From Flavobacterium jejuense (GTDB lineage: Bacteria > Bacteroidota > Bacteroidia > Flavobacteriales > Flavobacteriaceae), in assembly GCF_006491595.2 (NCBI RefSeq), contig NZ_VEVQ02000009.1, positions 62,001 to 126,000 on the forward strand: a DNA stretch of 64,000 bases, in the 5' to 3' direction. The position numbers and the translations under genes are program-made. Shown one piece after another: positions 32,262 through 41,902 of this stretch. The notes below the pieces were generated by a model, which was not told the origin of the DNA, did no database searches, and saw only the letters and a list, made by a program, of their open reading frames with translations. Positions within the stretch are counted from its first letter, which is position 1; every line of letters starts with the position of its first letter.

Positions 32262-33482
32262 TTAATGCAAGTCTATATGTTTATCGTGATACCCTAATAA
32301 GTAAAGTACTCCATCTAAACCTATACTAGAAATTGCACTTTGTGCATTATCTTTTACCATAGGTTTTGCGTGAAAAGCTATACCCAGTCCAGCTAAATTA
32401 AGCATTGGTAGATCATTAGCTCCATCACCTACAGCAATAGTTTGACTAATATCTATCCCTTCTTTCATAGCTAATTCTTTTAAGTATTCGGCTTTTTTGT
32501 TTCCATCTACGATTTCTCCAACATAATTTCCTGTTAATACTCCATCTTTAATTTCTAATTCATTGGCAAAAACATAATCTATACCTAACTCTTTTTGAAG
32601 ATATTTACCAAAATAGGTAAATCCTCCCGAAAGTATAGCTGTTTTAAAACCATATTTCTTTAAAGTATCAATAAGTCTTCTAGCTCCTTTAGTAATTGGT
32701 AAATTAATAGCCACTTCTTCTAGAACACTTTCGTTCAAACCTTTTAAAAGCTTCATACGTTGTATAAAACTTTCCTTAAAATCTATTTCCCCTTGCATTG
32801 CTGACTCAGTAATTTTTTTTACTTGCTCACCTACACCAGCTAATTCTGCTAATTCATCGATAACTTCGGTTTGAATTAGAGTAGAGTCCATATCAAAACA
32901 AACTAATCGTCTGTTTCTTCTGAAAATAGTATCTTCTTGAAAAGCAATATCTACATCTAACTCTCTAGAAATCTGCATGAATTTTTCAGTAAACTCTGCT
33001 TTATTATGAATTGCACCTCTAATTGACAGTTGGATTGAGGCTTTTGGATAAGCATCTTGCTTTACTAATGATACCCTTCCAGTTAATCTCTTAATTGCAT
33101 CTATATTTAAACCTTTTTCAGAAATAACTTTGGTAACCTCAGAAATTTGCTTAGCCGATAATTTCTCTCCTAGTAATGTAACAATGTAACGGTCTTTTCC
33201 TTGAAGATCAACCCAATTCTCATAATCATTAAGAGGTATAGGCTTAAACTTTGCTTTTATACCAAGTTCATATGATTTAAATAATAAATCTTTTAAAACA
33301 GCAGCAGATTTTTTACCTGATTCTATTTGAAAAAGTATTCCTAAAGATAGAGTATCATGAATATTTGCTTGACCTATATCTAATATTTTAGCATCATATT
33401 CAGATAAAACAGCAGTTAAAGAAGATGTTAAACCAGGTTTATCTTGCCCTGATATAGACAATAAAAAAATTTCACTTGCCAT
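32262..33482 (-). CDS. serB: Phosphoserine phosphatase with ACT domains
   Basis: SerB dephosphorylates phosphoserine in the last step of serine synthesis. The 406 residues start with two ACT-type regulatory domains (about 1-85 and 95-180; FLLSISGQDKPGLTSSLTAVL), followed by the HAD phosphatase. That domain has Asp197-x-Asp199-x-Thr201 (CFDMDSTLIQTEVIDELAELAG), LSGGFTYF, and VGDGANDLPMLNLAGLGIAFHAKP. The ACT domains suggest feedback by serine. Fifteen bases separate it from the upstream gene on the same strand, so it belongs to the cluster that starts with the Fe-S proteins. Confidence 0.95.
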   Translation of the reverse strand: MASEIFLLSISGQDKPGLTSSLTAVLSEYDAKILDIGQANIHDTLSLGILFQIESGKKSAAVLKDLLFKSYELGIKAKFKPIPLNDYENWVDLQGKDRYIVTLLGEKLSAKQISEVTKVISEKGLNIDAIKRLTGRVSLVKQDAYPKASIQLSIRGAIHNKAEFTEKFMQISRELDVDIAFQEDTIFRRNRRLVCFDMDSTLIQTEVIDELAELAGVGEQVKKITESAMQGEIDFKESFIQRMKLLKGLNESVLEEVAINLPITKGARRLIDTLKKYGFKTAILSGGFTYFGKYLQKELGIDYVFANELEIKDGVLTGNYVGEIVDGNKKAEYLKELAMKEGIDISQTIAVGDGANDLPMLNLAGLGIAFHAKPMVKDNAQSAISSIGLDGVLYLLGYHDKHIDLH

Positions 33483-33497
33483 TATAAAAATAATATT

Positions 33498-33980
33498 TTA
33501 AAAAAATCGATTGTGCCAACTATCACTAGCAGGAACTTCCCAAAAATCTTTCCATTCTTCAATAGTATTTACAAGATTATTAAAAACAACAGTATTTGCT
33601 GAAACAGCTTTTTCTTTAGCCATTTTTTTGAATTCAATTAAAGTTTTATGAGCAATATGCTCTCCTAATTTAAAAGTAACATTCATTTTATCTAATAAAT
33701 CAACTCCATATTTTTGTTCTAAGTTTTGAATAAACTGAACAGAAGCATCAATTGAACATCCAGTTGCTGTTTGCATATCTTGATTTACTGCAATAATAAT
33801 AAAACGATTATACTCAATTTTAAAAGAAGCTTCTAAACTTTGACCGTGTGCTGACCAATTTTCAACAAAATCTTTAGTTGATACTTCAATTTCTGCAACT
33901 TCAATATCAGTCAATTTTCTGTTTGATTGATATATCCAAATTCTAGAATGAGTTGGTAACGTGTCAAATGGTACGTACAT
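33498..33980 (-). CDS. Conserved Bacteroidota protein of unknown function
   Basis: A 160-residue cytosolic protein with the distinctive start MYVPFDTLPTHSRIWIYQSN and a central NQDMQTATGCSIDASVQFIQNLEQKYGVDLLDK. As I recall, orthologues are widespread in flavobacteria and are often labelled ABC transporter ATPase, but no Walker A, Walker B or signature motif is present, so that label is unsupported. The conserved ATGCSIDAS Cys and the DSWHNRFF ending may be functional. The start codon overlaps the stop of the upstream exported protein by one base, showing coupling. Confidence 0.75.
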   Translation of the reverse strand: MYVPFDTLPTHSRIWIYQSNRKLTDIEVAEIEVSTKDFVENWSAHGQSLEASFKIEYNRFIIIAVNQDMQTATGCSIDASVQFIQNLEQKYGVDLLDKMNVTFKLGEHIAHKTLIEFKKMAKEKAVSANTVVFNNLVNTIEEWKDFWEVPASDSWHNRFF

Positions 33981-34567
33981 TATTTTTGTATGATATTAGT
34001 TAGAATTTTTGTAACTACAAAACTATTCGTTTTACTATCAAATAGTTTAGCTTCATAGTACGTAACTTTTACAGTTTGATTATTTTTTATTAATTTATCT
34101 TGAATCAAATAAGCGTTATCAAAATAATCTAACAAAATTAATTTTGTTGTTTTACCAGATTCTTCTTTTATAATTACATTAAAAAAAGTTTCGGCTTTAG
34201 TTCCATTGAAAACACCTTCAATAGTTAAATCATCAGAAACTGTATCTTCATTTTTATACCCATCTCCTAATTTTAAAATCATATCAGGACAAATTGTAAG
34301 CATTTTTAAGGCAATTTCTTCACCAAATTTCTCCATTTGAGCATTATTCTCAAAATCTAATTTTTCATTATCGGTAAATTCGTTTATATGTTTATTATAT
34401 GATTCAAGCATACATAAACCAAAATTCAATTCCAAATCAGAACCGTTCATTGAAGCTGTATCTAACTTTGAAGTACATTCACAAGTTTCTTTTGCTATTT
34501 TTTCTTTTACATCTTGAGAGAAACAAGTTGTTGAGATAAAAAATAAAAATAAAATAAAATTCTTCAT
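33980..34567 (-). CDS. Exported hypothetical protein with conserved Cys pairs
   Basis: A protein of about 195 residues starting at ATG 34567, one base after the stop of the Fe-S gene. The signal peptide reads MKNFILFLFFISTTCFSQ. The mature N-terminal half has ETCECTSKLD and NFGLCMLESY, with a later LTICPDMI, a pattern of paired cysteines I recall from small flavobacterial envelope proteins. The second half is a beta-rich module (TIEGVFNGTKAETFFNVIIKEESG). Function unknown. It is translationally linked to neighbours on both sides. Confidence 0.68.
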   Translation of the reverse strand: MKNFILFLFFISTTCFSQDVKEKIAKETCECTSKLDTASMNGSDLELNFGLCMLESYNKHINEFTDNEKLDFENNAQMEKFGEEIALKMLTICPDMILKLGDGYKNEDTVSDDLTIEGVFNGTKAETFFNVIIKEESGKTTKLILLDYFDNAYLIQDKLIKNNQTVKVTYYEAKLFDSKTNSFVVTKILTNIIQK

Positions 34568-34568
34568 A

Positions 34569-35363
34569 TTATAAGTCATGAGCGTTAGCAATTAGTTCTG
34601 CAATATCCATTACTTTAACAGAACCTTCTTTCTCTTTATTTTTGACTCCATCTGTCATCATTGTATTACAGAATGGACAACCTGCAGCAATAATTTCTGG
34701 CTCTATACTTAAAGCTTCTTCTGTTCTTTCAATGTTAATCTCTTTATTTCCTTTTTCAGCTTCTTTAAACATTTGTGCCCCTCCTGCTCCACAACATAAA
34801 CCATTTGCTCTTGAACGTTTCATTTCAACTAATTCAGCGTCTAATTTTTGTATTAAATCTCTAGGAGCTTCATACACTTGATTAGCTCTACCTAAATAAC
34901 AAGGATCATGAAAAGTAATCTTTTTACCTTTAAATTGTCCGCCTTCTATAGTTAAACGTCCATCATCTAATAACGATTTTAAAAATTGAGTATGGTGAAC
35001 GACTTCATATTTTCCACCTAATTCTGGATATTCATTTTTTAAAGTATTGAAACAATGAGGACAAGCAGTTACAATTTTTTTTATTTCATAAGCATTCATT
35101 ACTTCAATATTGGTCATGGCTTGCATTTGAAATAAAAATTCATTTCCAGAACGTTTTGCTGGATCACCTGTACAGCTTTCTTCTGTTCCTAAAACAGCAA
35201 AAGAAATATTAGCTCTGTTTAAAATTTTCACAAAAGCTTTTGTAATTTTTTTTGCTCTATCATCAAAACTTCCTGCACAACCCACCCAAAATAAAACCTC
35301 AGGTTGTTTTCCTTCAGCCATCATTTCGGCCATTGTTGGTACTTTTATACTATTCTCTGACAT
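34569..35363 (-). CDS. CCG-domain (HdrB/LutA-like) Fe-S redox protein
   Basis: A 264-residue cytosolic protein with two Cys-rich CCG motifs: CPHCFNTLKNEYPELGG then HDPCYLGRANQVYEAPRDLI followed by GLCCGAGG, plus an earlier WVGCAGSFDDR and CTGD, and a final GCPFCNTMMTDG. These bind a non-cubane or 4Fe-4S cluster in heterodisulfide reductase subunit B, LutA and glycolate oxidase GlcF. The upstream membrane Fe-S gene on the same strand is the natural electron partner. The donor and acceptor are unknown; it may feed quinones. Confidence 0.85.
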   Translation of the reverse strand: MSENSIKVPTMAEMMAEGKQPEVLFWVGCAGSFDDRAKKITKAFVKILNRANISFAVLGTEESCTGDPAKRSGNEFLFQMQAMTNIEVMNAYEIKKIVTACPHCFNTLKNEYPELGGKYEVVHHTQFLKSLLDDGRLTIEGGQFKGKKITFHDPCYLGRANQVYEAPRDLIQKLDAELVEMKRSRANGLCCGAGGAQMFKEAEKGNKEINIERTEEALSIEPEIIAAGCPFCNTMMTDGVKNKEKEGSVKVMDIAELIANAHDL

Positions 35364-35583
35364 ATTCTTATAATTTATATAGATTTTATTTGATGCTAAT
35401 CAAACAAAACATTCTTTTTAAATTGACTTATTCGAGATATTTGTTCTCAAAAAACAAATCGTTATTTATTTTTCTAATAAATCTGAAATTTTACTCTGTA
35501 GCTTTTAAATTAAACTAGATAAATATTATAGCTAAACTCTGAAACTTGTTTTTATTTCTCCTTTGTTACTATTTAGATCTTTA

Positions 35584-36915
35584 CTAGTTTTCGTTTTTCC
35601 AATTTAGTCTATCCATTTGGTTGTACTGCCATGGTGCACCATTATTTTCAATGTTAGTCATCATATTATTCAATTCCATAGGAGCAGCGCTTTGTTCCAT
35701 TACTAGATAACGTCTCATATCCATAATAATAGAAAGTGGACTAATATTTACAGGACATTCTTCTACGCAAGCATTACATGAAGTACAAGCCCAAAGTTCT
35801 TCTGTTGTTATATAATCGTTTAATAAAGATTTTCCATCATCAACAAAAGTTCCTTTATTAGTATCTATATTTTTACCAACCTCTTCTAATCTATCTCTTG
35901 TATCCATCATTATCTTTCTTGGAGATAACTTTTTCCCTGTTTGATTTGCAGGACAAGAAGAAGTACATCTTCCACATTCAGTACAAGTGTAAGCATTTAA
36001 TAATTGTACCCAATTTAAATCTTGCACATCAGATGCTCCAAATTTAGCAGGAACAGCATCAGGATTTGCTGGAGCTGCAAAAGGATCTGCTGATGGATCC
36101 ATCATTAGTTTCACCTCATTCGTAACACTTTCTAAATTATCAAATTGTCCTTGTGGATTTAAATTTGCAAAATAAGTATTTGGGAAAGCTAATAAAATAT
36201 GTAAATGTTTTGAAAAGTATAAATAATTCAAGAATACTAAAATTCCACAAATATGCAACCACCAAGAAGTTCTTTCAATCATAAAAACCACACTATTATC
36301 CATTCCATCAAAAATAGGTGCAATGAATTGAGAAATAGGAAAACTTCCTGCTTGATGATAATGAGAAAAACCTCCAGATACATATTGTAAATGAAAATCA
36401 GCGGCATTCATTGTTAAGAATAAAGTCATTAAAACAACTTCAAAATAAAGAATGTAATTACCATCATTTTTTGGAAAACCTTGCATTTCTGGTTTCCAAA
36501 AACGTTGTAATTTAACTACATTTCTTCTTATCCAAAAAACAATAACAGCCACTAAAACTAATAAAGCAAGCACTTCAAAAGAACCAATTAAGAAATCATA
36601 AAAGCCACCTAAAAAAGCAAATATTCTATGAGTTCCAAATAATCCATCAATGATTATTTCTAGAACTTCAATATTAATAATTACAAAACCAACATAAACT
36701 ATAATATGAAGGAAACCTGCAATAGGTCTCTTTACCATTTTAGATTGTCCTAAAGCAATCATAGCCATATTTTTCAATCTAGCTGATGGGTTATCTTTAC
36801 GATTTACATCTTGACCCAATTTTATATTGCGAATTAGCTTTTTGACATTTTTAGCAAAATAACCAATTCCAATAATCAATATTATAGCAAATAATATATT
36901 AGGTAAAATACTCAT
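35584..36915 (-). CDS. Membrane-bound (Fe-S) electron-transfer protein, HdrC/HdrE-like fusion
   Basis: A 443-residue inner-membrane protein. Residues about 1-260 have six membrane segments with histidines in NarI/HdrE-like positions (for example GFLHIIVYVGFVI, SWWLHICGILVFLNYLYFSKHLHILLA), suggesting haem b. The C-terminal part carries two 4Fe-4S ferredoxin motifs, CTECGRCTSSCPANQTGKKLSP and CTSCNACVEECPVNISPLSI. With the CCG protein downstream it resembles a membrane-bound heterodisulfide-reductase-like complex that exchanges electrons with the quinone pool. A 220-base gap separates the two genes. Confidence 0.88.
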   Translation of the reverse strand: MSILPNILFAIILIIGIGYFAKNVKKLIRNIKLGQDVNRKDNPSARLKNMAMIALGQSKMVKRPIAGFLHIIVYVGFVIINIEVLEIIIDGLFGTHRIFAFLGGFYDFLIGSFEVLALLVLVAVIVFWIRRNVVKLQRFWKPEMQGFPKNDGNYILYFEVVLMTLFLTMNAADFHLQYVSGGFSHYHQAGSFPISQFIAPIFDGMDNSVVFMIERTSWWLHICGILVFLNYLYFSKHLHILLAFPNTYFANLNPQGQFDNLESVTNEVKLMMDPSADPFAAPANPDAVPAKFGASDVQDLNWVQLLNAYTCTECGRCTSSCPANQTGKKLSPRKIMMDTRDRLEEVGKNIDTNKGTFVDDGKSLLNDYITTEELWACTSCNACVEECPVNISPLSIIMDMRRYLVMEQSAAPMELNNMMTNIENNGAPWQYNQMDRLNWKNEN

Positions 36916-36920
36916 AAGGC

Positions 36921-37889
36921 TTAGTCTTTATTAGTTTGTTCTTTTATTTGATTCTTTTCTGGAGCTACATAAGGTTTTTCTTTCTTACCAAAAAGAGAAA
37001 CATTAACGTAACGCGTTGGATGTAATCTTAAATCTTGTAATAACAATTCGAGTTCTTTTGAAGCTTTGGTAAAATTAGTATACATAGCTTCATCATTCAT
37101 TAATTTGCCCATTGTACCCTTACCACTTTCAATACCTGACATAATTTTATCTACACTAGCTAAGGTTTTTTCTAAATTTTTAACTGTTTTACCTAAATTA
37201 GCTTTAGCTAAAGAATCAGACATAATTGCAAAATTAGATGTGGTTTTGTCTAAATTAGCAAAAGAATTATCTAGCTTTACTTTATTCTCACTCAATAAAG
37301 AATTTAAATTTTTTGAAACACCACTAAATTCAGTCATTGTTCTATTAAGTTCTGAAATGCTACTTTTAAGATTTGATTTTGTTTTTTGATCCAAAATTTC
37401 ATTAAAATTGGCAAACAAAATATTAGCGTTATCTAATAACTTGTCTATTTTATCTTTCAAAGGAATCATTTGTTCTGCCAAAGCATCAGTAAGACCTAAT
37501 TTTGAATTTGATTTAAGAAACTCACCAGATTCAATAATAGTATTATCTTCATCATTAGGAATAATAATAATTTCTTTTCCTCCAAGTGGTGAAGAACCCG
37601 AAAGCTCAGCTATACTAGATTTAGAAATTGGATAATCCGAAGTAATTGCCAACTCAACTTGAACTTTCTTATTATCCAAAAAATGATATGAATTAACTCT
37701 TCCTACATTAACTCCTTTAAGTTTTACTAGAGATGAAGGTTCTAAACCTTCAACTGAATCGTAAATAACATATAGCTTTTTACTAGAATCGAATAGATTT
37801 CTACCCTTTAAAAAACTATAACCCCAGATAAAGAGTAAAATTGAGGAAATAACTAAAATAGCGGTTTTAATTTCTTTGGTCAGTTTCAA
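36921..37889 (-). CDS. MlaD/MCE-domain protein
   Basis: A 322-residue protein. One N-terminal membrane helix (about 10-28) precedes an MCE domain (about 38-115; LYVIYDSVEGLEPSSLVKLKGVNVGRVNSYHF) with the hydrophobic SSPLGGKEIIII edge. A long helical tail with heptads follows. The domain forms hexameric rings that shuttle phospholipids between inner and outer membrane. No MlaE or MlaF gene is here; in Bacteroidota these are commonly elsewhere. It is 5 bases from the Fe-S gene and 34 bases from the amidase, all on one strand. Confidence 0.88.
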   Translation of the reverse strand: MKLTKEIKTAILVISSILLFIWGYSFLKGRNLFDSSKKLYVIYDSVEGLEPSSLVKLKGVNVGRVNSYHFLDNKKVQVELAITSDYPISKSSIAELSGSSPLGGKEIIIIPNDEDNTIIESGEFLKSNSKLGLTDALAEQMIPLKDKIDKLLDNANILFANFNEILDQKTKSNLKSSISELNRTMTEFSGVSKNLNSLLSENKVKLDNSFANLDKTTSNFAIMSDSLAKANLGKTVKNLEKTLASVDKIMSGIESGKGTMGKLMNDEAMYTNFTKASKELELLLQDLRLHPTRYVNVSLFGKKEKPYVAPEKNQIKEQTNKD

Positions 37890-37923
37890 AATAAATTATT
37901 TTTAACAAAAATAAAACTTTATT

Positions 37924-39066
37924 TTATTTAATTGCATCTGATAGGTTAATTTTTACTCCATCTTTATAAGCAACAATAAAAGCCGATTCAAAACCTTTAC
38001 TTTTGGCTTCAGTTAATTTATTTTGTGCATTTTCATAAGTATCCTCAGAACCAAAAAGATACTTATAAATTTTTCCAGATTGTTTAATATGTACTCCATT
38101 CAAACCTTTAAAATTAGAAGGAGTAGTTGCAATTTTTGAACCACTTGCAGATAATTGAACCATGAATTGAATTCCTTTCCTTGAATTATCTATTACTGAT
38201 TCTATAATACTTTCTGGTGTAGTTACTTCTTCTTTTATAACAAGATCAACTTTTGAAACAGAACTACCCGATTTAAAATATTGTTTTTTATAAGATAAAA
38301 TTGCATCTGCTATTGCTTTAGCCATCTCGTTCTGTCCTTTTTCAGTATTTAAATATTCTCCTTCTACTTTATTAGATAGAAAACCTATTTCAATAAGAAC
38401 ACCTGGCATATAAGAAGCATCCAAAACCCATAATGGTGCTTGTTTTACACCTCTACTCTTTTTACTTAACCCATTTTTAAAGTTTTCTTCAACAAATGCT
38501 GCTAATTCTATACTTTGATTTAAATATTCTTCTTGTAAAATTTTTAAACCTATTAAAGATTCTGGTCTATTGGGATCAAACCCTTTATAATTTTCTTTAT
38601 AATCATCTTCCAATAAGATAACAGAATTTTCATTTTTTGCCACATCTAAATTCGTTGCACTTCTGCTTAATCCCATAACAAAAGTTTCTGTTCCAAAAGC
38701 AGAATAATTTTTAGCAGCGTTACAATGTATTGAAACAAATAAATTTGCATCTTCTTTATTAGCTCTAATGGCTCTATCTTTTAATTCTACAAAAACATCT
38801 GTTCTACGAGAATAAAAAAAATCAAAATCACTGTCTTTACTTAAATACTCTCCAACTTTTAAAGTAACAGCTAATGCAATTTTTTTTTCTACAAAACCAT
38901 GATGTACATTTCCATAGTCTTTTCCACCGTGACCAGCATCTAAAACAACTTTAAATTTTGATCTAGTCTGAGAAAATGCAAACAAAGCATTAAAAAACAA
39001 AACTATGATTATTAGCACTTTAAGATTATTTTTTAATCGAGGTATATAGCAGGTTTTTATTAGCAT
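37924..39066 (-). CDS. N-acetylmuramoyl-L-alanine amidase (Amidase_3)
   Basis: A 380-residue exported zinc amidase that cuts the bond between MurNAc and L-Ala. A hydrophobic leader (residues about 14-32) precedes the catalytic domain with LDAGHGGKDYGNVHHG (first His), the Glu in FVEKKIALA, SIHCNAAKNYSAFGTETFV (second His) and the catalytic Glu in GVLIEIGFLSNKVEGEYL. The C-terminal region (about 290-380) is SPOR-like (FMVQLSASGSKI and ESAFIVAYKDG), which directs such enzymes to septal peptidoglycan. It is divergent from lptD. Confidence 0.92.
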   Translation of the reverse strand: MLIKTCYIPRLKNNLKVLIIIVLFFNALFAFSQTRSKFKVVLDAGHGGKDYGNVHHGFVEKKIALAVTLKVGEYLSKDSDFDFFYSRRTDVFVELKDRAIRANKEDANLFVSIHCNAAKNYSAFGTETFVMGLSRSATNLDVAKNENSVILLEDDYKENYKGFDPNRPESLIGLKILQEEYLNQSIELAAFVEENFKNGLSKKSRGVKQAPLWVLDASYMPGVLIEIGFLSNKVEGEYLNTEKGQNEMAKAIADAILSYKKQYFKSGSSVSKVDLVIKEEVTTPESIIESVIDNSRKGIQFMVQLSASGSKIATTPSNFKGLNGVHIKQSGKIYKYLFGSEDTYENAQNKLTEAKSKGFESAFIVAYKDGVKINLSDAIK

Positions 39067-39110
39067 AGTTATAATTTTATTAAAAGCTTATTTTTACAAA
39101 AAAATATATG

Positions 39111-39118
39111 TAAGTTTG
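39111..39118 (+). promoter_or_regulatory. -7 box overlapping the apparent lptD start
   Basis: TAAGTTTG is a perfect -7 box, and its TTG is also the only codon that would give the longest lptD frame. Both cannot be used at once. Confidence 0.5.
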
Positions 39119-41875
39119 ACACTTCAAAAAGTAAGCCAAATTTTTACAAAAATACTATTATTAGCGTTGTATACAAAGTTATTTCATATCGTTTTTTTAG
39201 CAATTTTTCTAACAATTGGAAATAATGCATTATATGCTCAAGAAATAAAACCTAAAAAATCTTTTAAAAAAGATAAAGAGGTCTTATCTAGTAATCCTAA
39301 AGAAGCTTCAATAAAAACTGATTCTACTAAATCAAGTGAAATTAACACCACTGAAACCATAGAAGTCAATATAAAAAAGGATGACACTATAAAGAAAAAA
39401 CCTTTACTTGAAGGTGTTGTTACTAGAAAAGCTAAAGATTATGAGAAAGCCAATCAAAAAACAAAAGAACTTACTCTTTATAATGAAGCTGAACTATATT
39501 ATACCGATATTGAACTAAAAGCAGGAATTATTGTTTTAAATTATGAAAAAAACGAAGTTTATGCTGGACGTATAAAAGATAGCTTAGGAAATTATACGCA
39601 ATTTCCTGTTTTTAAACAAGGTGATAATATAATTGAGCCCGATTCTATCCGCTTTAATTTTAAAACTAAAAAAGCATTAGTATGGAATTCTAGAACTAAG
39701 CAAGGTGAAATGAACATAAAAGCTGAAGTTTCTAAAAGAGAAAATGACTCTGTATATTTCCTTAAAAATGCTAGAATTACGACTTCAAAGAATATTGATG
39801 ATCCAGAATATTATTTTTTAGTACGAAAAGTAAAATTTGTACCTGGCAAAAAAGTTGTAGCTGGGTTAACCAATTTAGTTATCGTCGATGTTCCAACACC
39901 TGTAGGATTACCTTTTGCTTACTTCCCAATGACAGATGAAAGTACTTCTGGGTTTATTGTTCCCACACCAGGACAATCTAATCAGCAAGGATATTTTTTA
40001 CAAAATGGAGGTTATTATTTTGCTTTGACAGATTATTATGATCTTGCTATCTTAGGAGATTATTACACCAATGGTAGTTACGGATTACGCTTTGAAAGTA
40101 GTTATGCCAAACGTTATAAATTTAATGGTAGAGTAAATTTCAGGTTTGAAAACAATATTCAAAGTGAAAAAGGTTTACCAGATTATGTTAAATCAAAGCA
40201 ATACAATATTCAATGGTCTCACAGTCAAGACGCAAAAGCAGCAGCTAATTCACGTTTTTCAGCCTCAGTGAACCTAGGTAGTAGTCAATATTTTAGGCAA
40301 TCTGTTAATTTAGCAAATATAAGTTCTGGATTAAATAACAACTTAAGTTCTTCTGTTTCTTATTCAAAAACTTTCCAGACAATTCCACAAGTTAATTTAT
40401 CCTTGTCAGCAACTCACAATCAAAATACAAATACAGAAGTTATCAATATGACTTTACCTACACTACAAGCTAGTGTGGATCGTGTTTTTCCGTTTGCTCC
40501 TGCAGATGGAGCTAAAAAAGGGTTTATAAAAAACATTAATTTCCAATACAATTTAAGAGGAGAAAATAGAATTGCAACTGCTGATTCTCTTTTTTTCAAA
40601 CCTCAAATGTTTAGAGATGCTAAAACTGGTTTTCAGCATACAATTCCTATTAGTACAAATTTTAAAGTTTTTAAATACTTTAGCGTAACTACTGGAGCTA
40701 GTTATAATGAAGTTTGGGCTCTAAATACTATTGAAAAAAAATTCAGTACTACTGAAAATAAAGTTTTAACAGAAGATGTTAAAGGATTTGATGCTTTTAG
40801 AACGTACAATTTTAATGCAAGCATTGGAACAACAATTTATGGTACATTTAGTTTTGGTGAAGACAAAAAATTTCAAGCATTAAGACATGTTATGCGTCCA
40901 AGTGTTTCTTATGGCTACACACCAAGTTTTGATCAATATTATGACACTTACGCTATTGATGCAACTGGTAATACTTATAAAGATTACACTCGTTTTGAAG
41001 GAGGACTTTTTGGTGCTCCTGGAAAAAGCTATTCTAATAGTTTAGGCTTTTCTTTAAGCAATACTTTTGAAGCAAAAGTAAGAGATGATGAAAATACTAA
41101 AGGTGATCCTAAAAAAGTAATGCTCTTAAACAATTTGAACTTTTCTGCTAGTTATAATTTAGCAGCTGATTCACTAGCTTGGTCTCCAATGCGTGTGAGT
41201 GGTGGAACTCAATTATTTAAACAGAAAATGAATGTTAACTTTGGAGCTACTTTAGATCCTTATGCAATTGATAACTCTGGTAGAAGAATTGAAAAATATA
41301 ATATTGATAATGGTGGAAGTTTATTTAGAATGACTAGTGCCAATATGACTTTAAATTATGGTTTTTCAAGTTCTGATGGAGATAAAAAAGGAAAATCGTC
41401 TAGTCAAACCGAACAAAATGGTGGACGTCAAGATGATTTATTTGGTACGGGGAACAATTTAAATGATAATAGACAAAGTCTCTTTGATGACGATGACGAT
41501 GAAGACGAAGAAAAGAAAAGTGATGAATGGTATAATACCAAATTACCTTGGGATTTACGATTAGCCTATTCTGTAACTTATAACAATAGTAATCGTCAAA
41601 GCGAAATAGCCTCTCACTCCTTAATGGTTTCTGGTAACATTGAATTGGCACCTCGATGGAAAGTTGGTGTTTCTTCTGGTTATGATTTCAAACAAAAAGG
41701 AGTAACATTTACTCAATTACGTTTTGAAAGAGATTTAGAAAGCTGGAGAATGAGTTTTAATTGGGTTCCTTTTGGAAACAATACTTATTGGGGCTTCTTT
41801 ATTGGAATAAGCTCTTCTATTTTGAGTGATATTAAATGGGAAAAAAATCAAATACCTGATAGAGTATTTAGATAA
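39116..41875 (+). CDS. lptD: LptD-like LPS assembly protein
   Basis: LptD is the outer-membrane barrel that inserts LPS. The protein (about 900 residues) has a signal-like hydrophobic stretch (FHIVFLAIFLTIGNNALYAQ) and an OstA-like beta-jellyroll (about 110-230; EAELYYTDIELKAGIIVLNYEKNEVYA). A long barrel follows, with DVPTPVGLPFAYFPMTDESTSGFIVPTPG and many alternating strands. No ATG lies near the 5' end. The drawn start is TTG 39116, but this is inside a -7 box; a second TTG at 39167 gives a shorter, better signal peptide and may be the real start. An acidic run (DDDDDEDEEK, about residues 791-800) sits in a predicted barrel loop. Confidence 0.88.
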   Translation: MTLQKVSQIFTKILLLALYTKLFHIVFLAIFLTIGNNALYAQEIKPKKSFKKDKEVLSSNPKEASIKTDSTKSSEINTTETIEVNIKKDDTIKKKPLLEGVVTRKAKDYEKANQKTKELTLYNEAELYYTDIELKAGIIVLNYEKNEVYAGRIKDSLGNYTQFPVFKQGDNIIEPDSIRFNFKTKKALVWNSRTKQGEMNIKAEVSKRENDSVYFLKNARITTSKNIDDPEYYFLVRKVKFVPGKKVVAGLTNLVIVDVPTPVGLPFAYFPMTDESTSGFIVPTPGQSNQQGYFLQNGGYYFALTDYYDLAILGDYYTNGSYGLRFESSYAKRYKFNGRVNFRFENNIQSEKGLPDYVKSKQYNIQWSHSQDAKAAANSRFSASVNLGSSQYFRQSVNLANISSGLNNNLSSSVSYSKTFQTIPQVNLSLSATHNQNTNTEVINMTLPTLQASVDRVFPFAPADGAKKGFIKNINFQYNLRGENRIATADSLFFKPQMFRDAKTGFQHTIPISTNFKVFKYFSVTTGASYNEVWALNTIEKKFSTTENKVLTEDVKGFDAFRTYNFNASIGTTIYGTFSFGEDKKFQALRHVMRPSVSYGYTPSFDQYYDTYAIDATGNTYKDYTRFEGGLFGAPGKSYSNSLGFSLSNTFEAKVRDDENTKGDPKKVMLLNNLNFSASYNLAADSLAWSPMRVSGGTQLFKQKMNVNFGATLDPYAIDNSGRRIEKYNIDNGGSLFRMTSANMTLNYGFSSSDGDKKGKSSSQTEQNGGRQDDLFGTGNNLNDNRQSLFDDDDDEDEEKKSDEWYNTKLPWDLRLAYSVTYNNSNRQSEIASHSLMVSGNIELAPRWKVGVSSGYDFKQKGVTFTQLRFERDLESWRMSFNWVPFGNNTYWGFFIGISSSILSDIKWEKNQIPDRVFR

Positions 41876-41902
41876 CCCTCAAACGAGTAAAATTTACAAA
41901 AC

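Noticed and set aside
33498..33980. Label ABC transporter ATPase
   Set aside because: No Walker A, Walker B or LSGGQ motif occurs in the 160 residues; the label seems to be propagated from databases.
35364..35583. Possible gene or riboswitch between the two Fe-S genes
   Set aside because: The small plus-strand frame starts inside the CCG gene complement and has no family likeness; only a weak ATTTGTT/AACAAAT hairpin is present.
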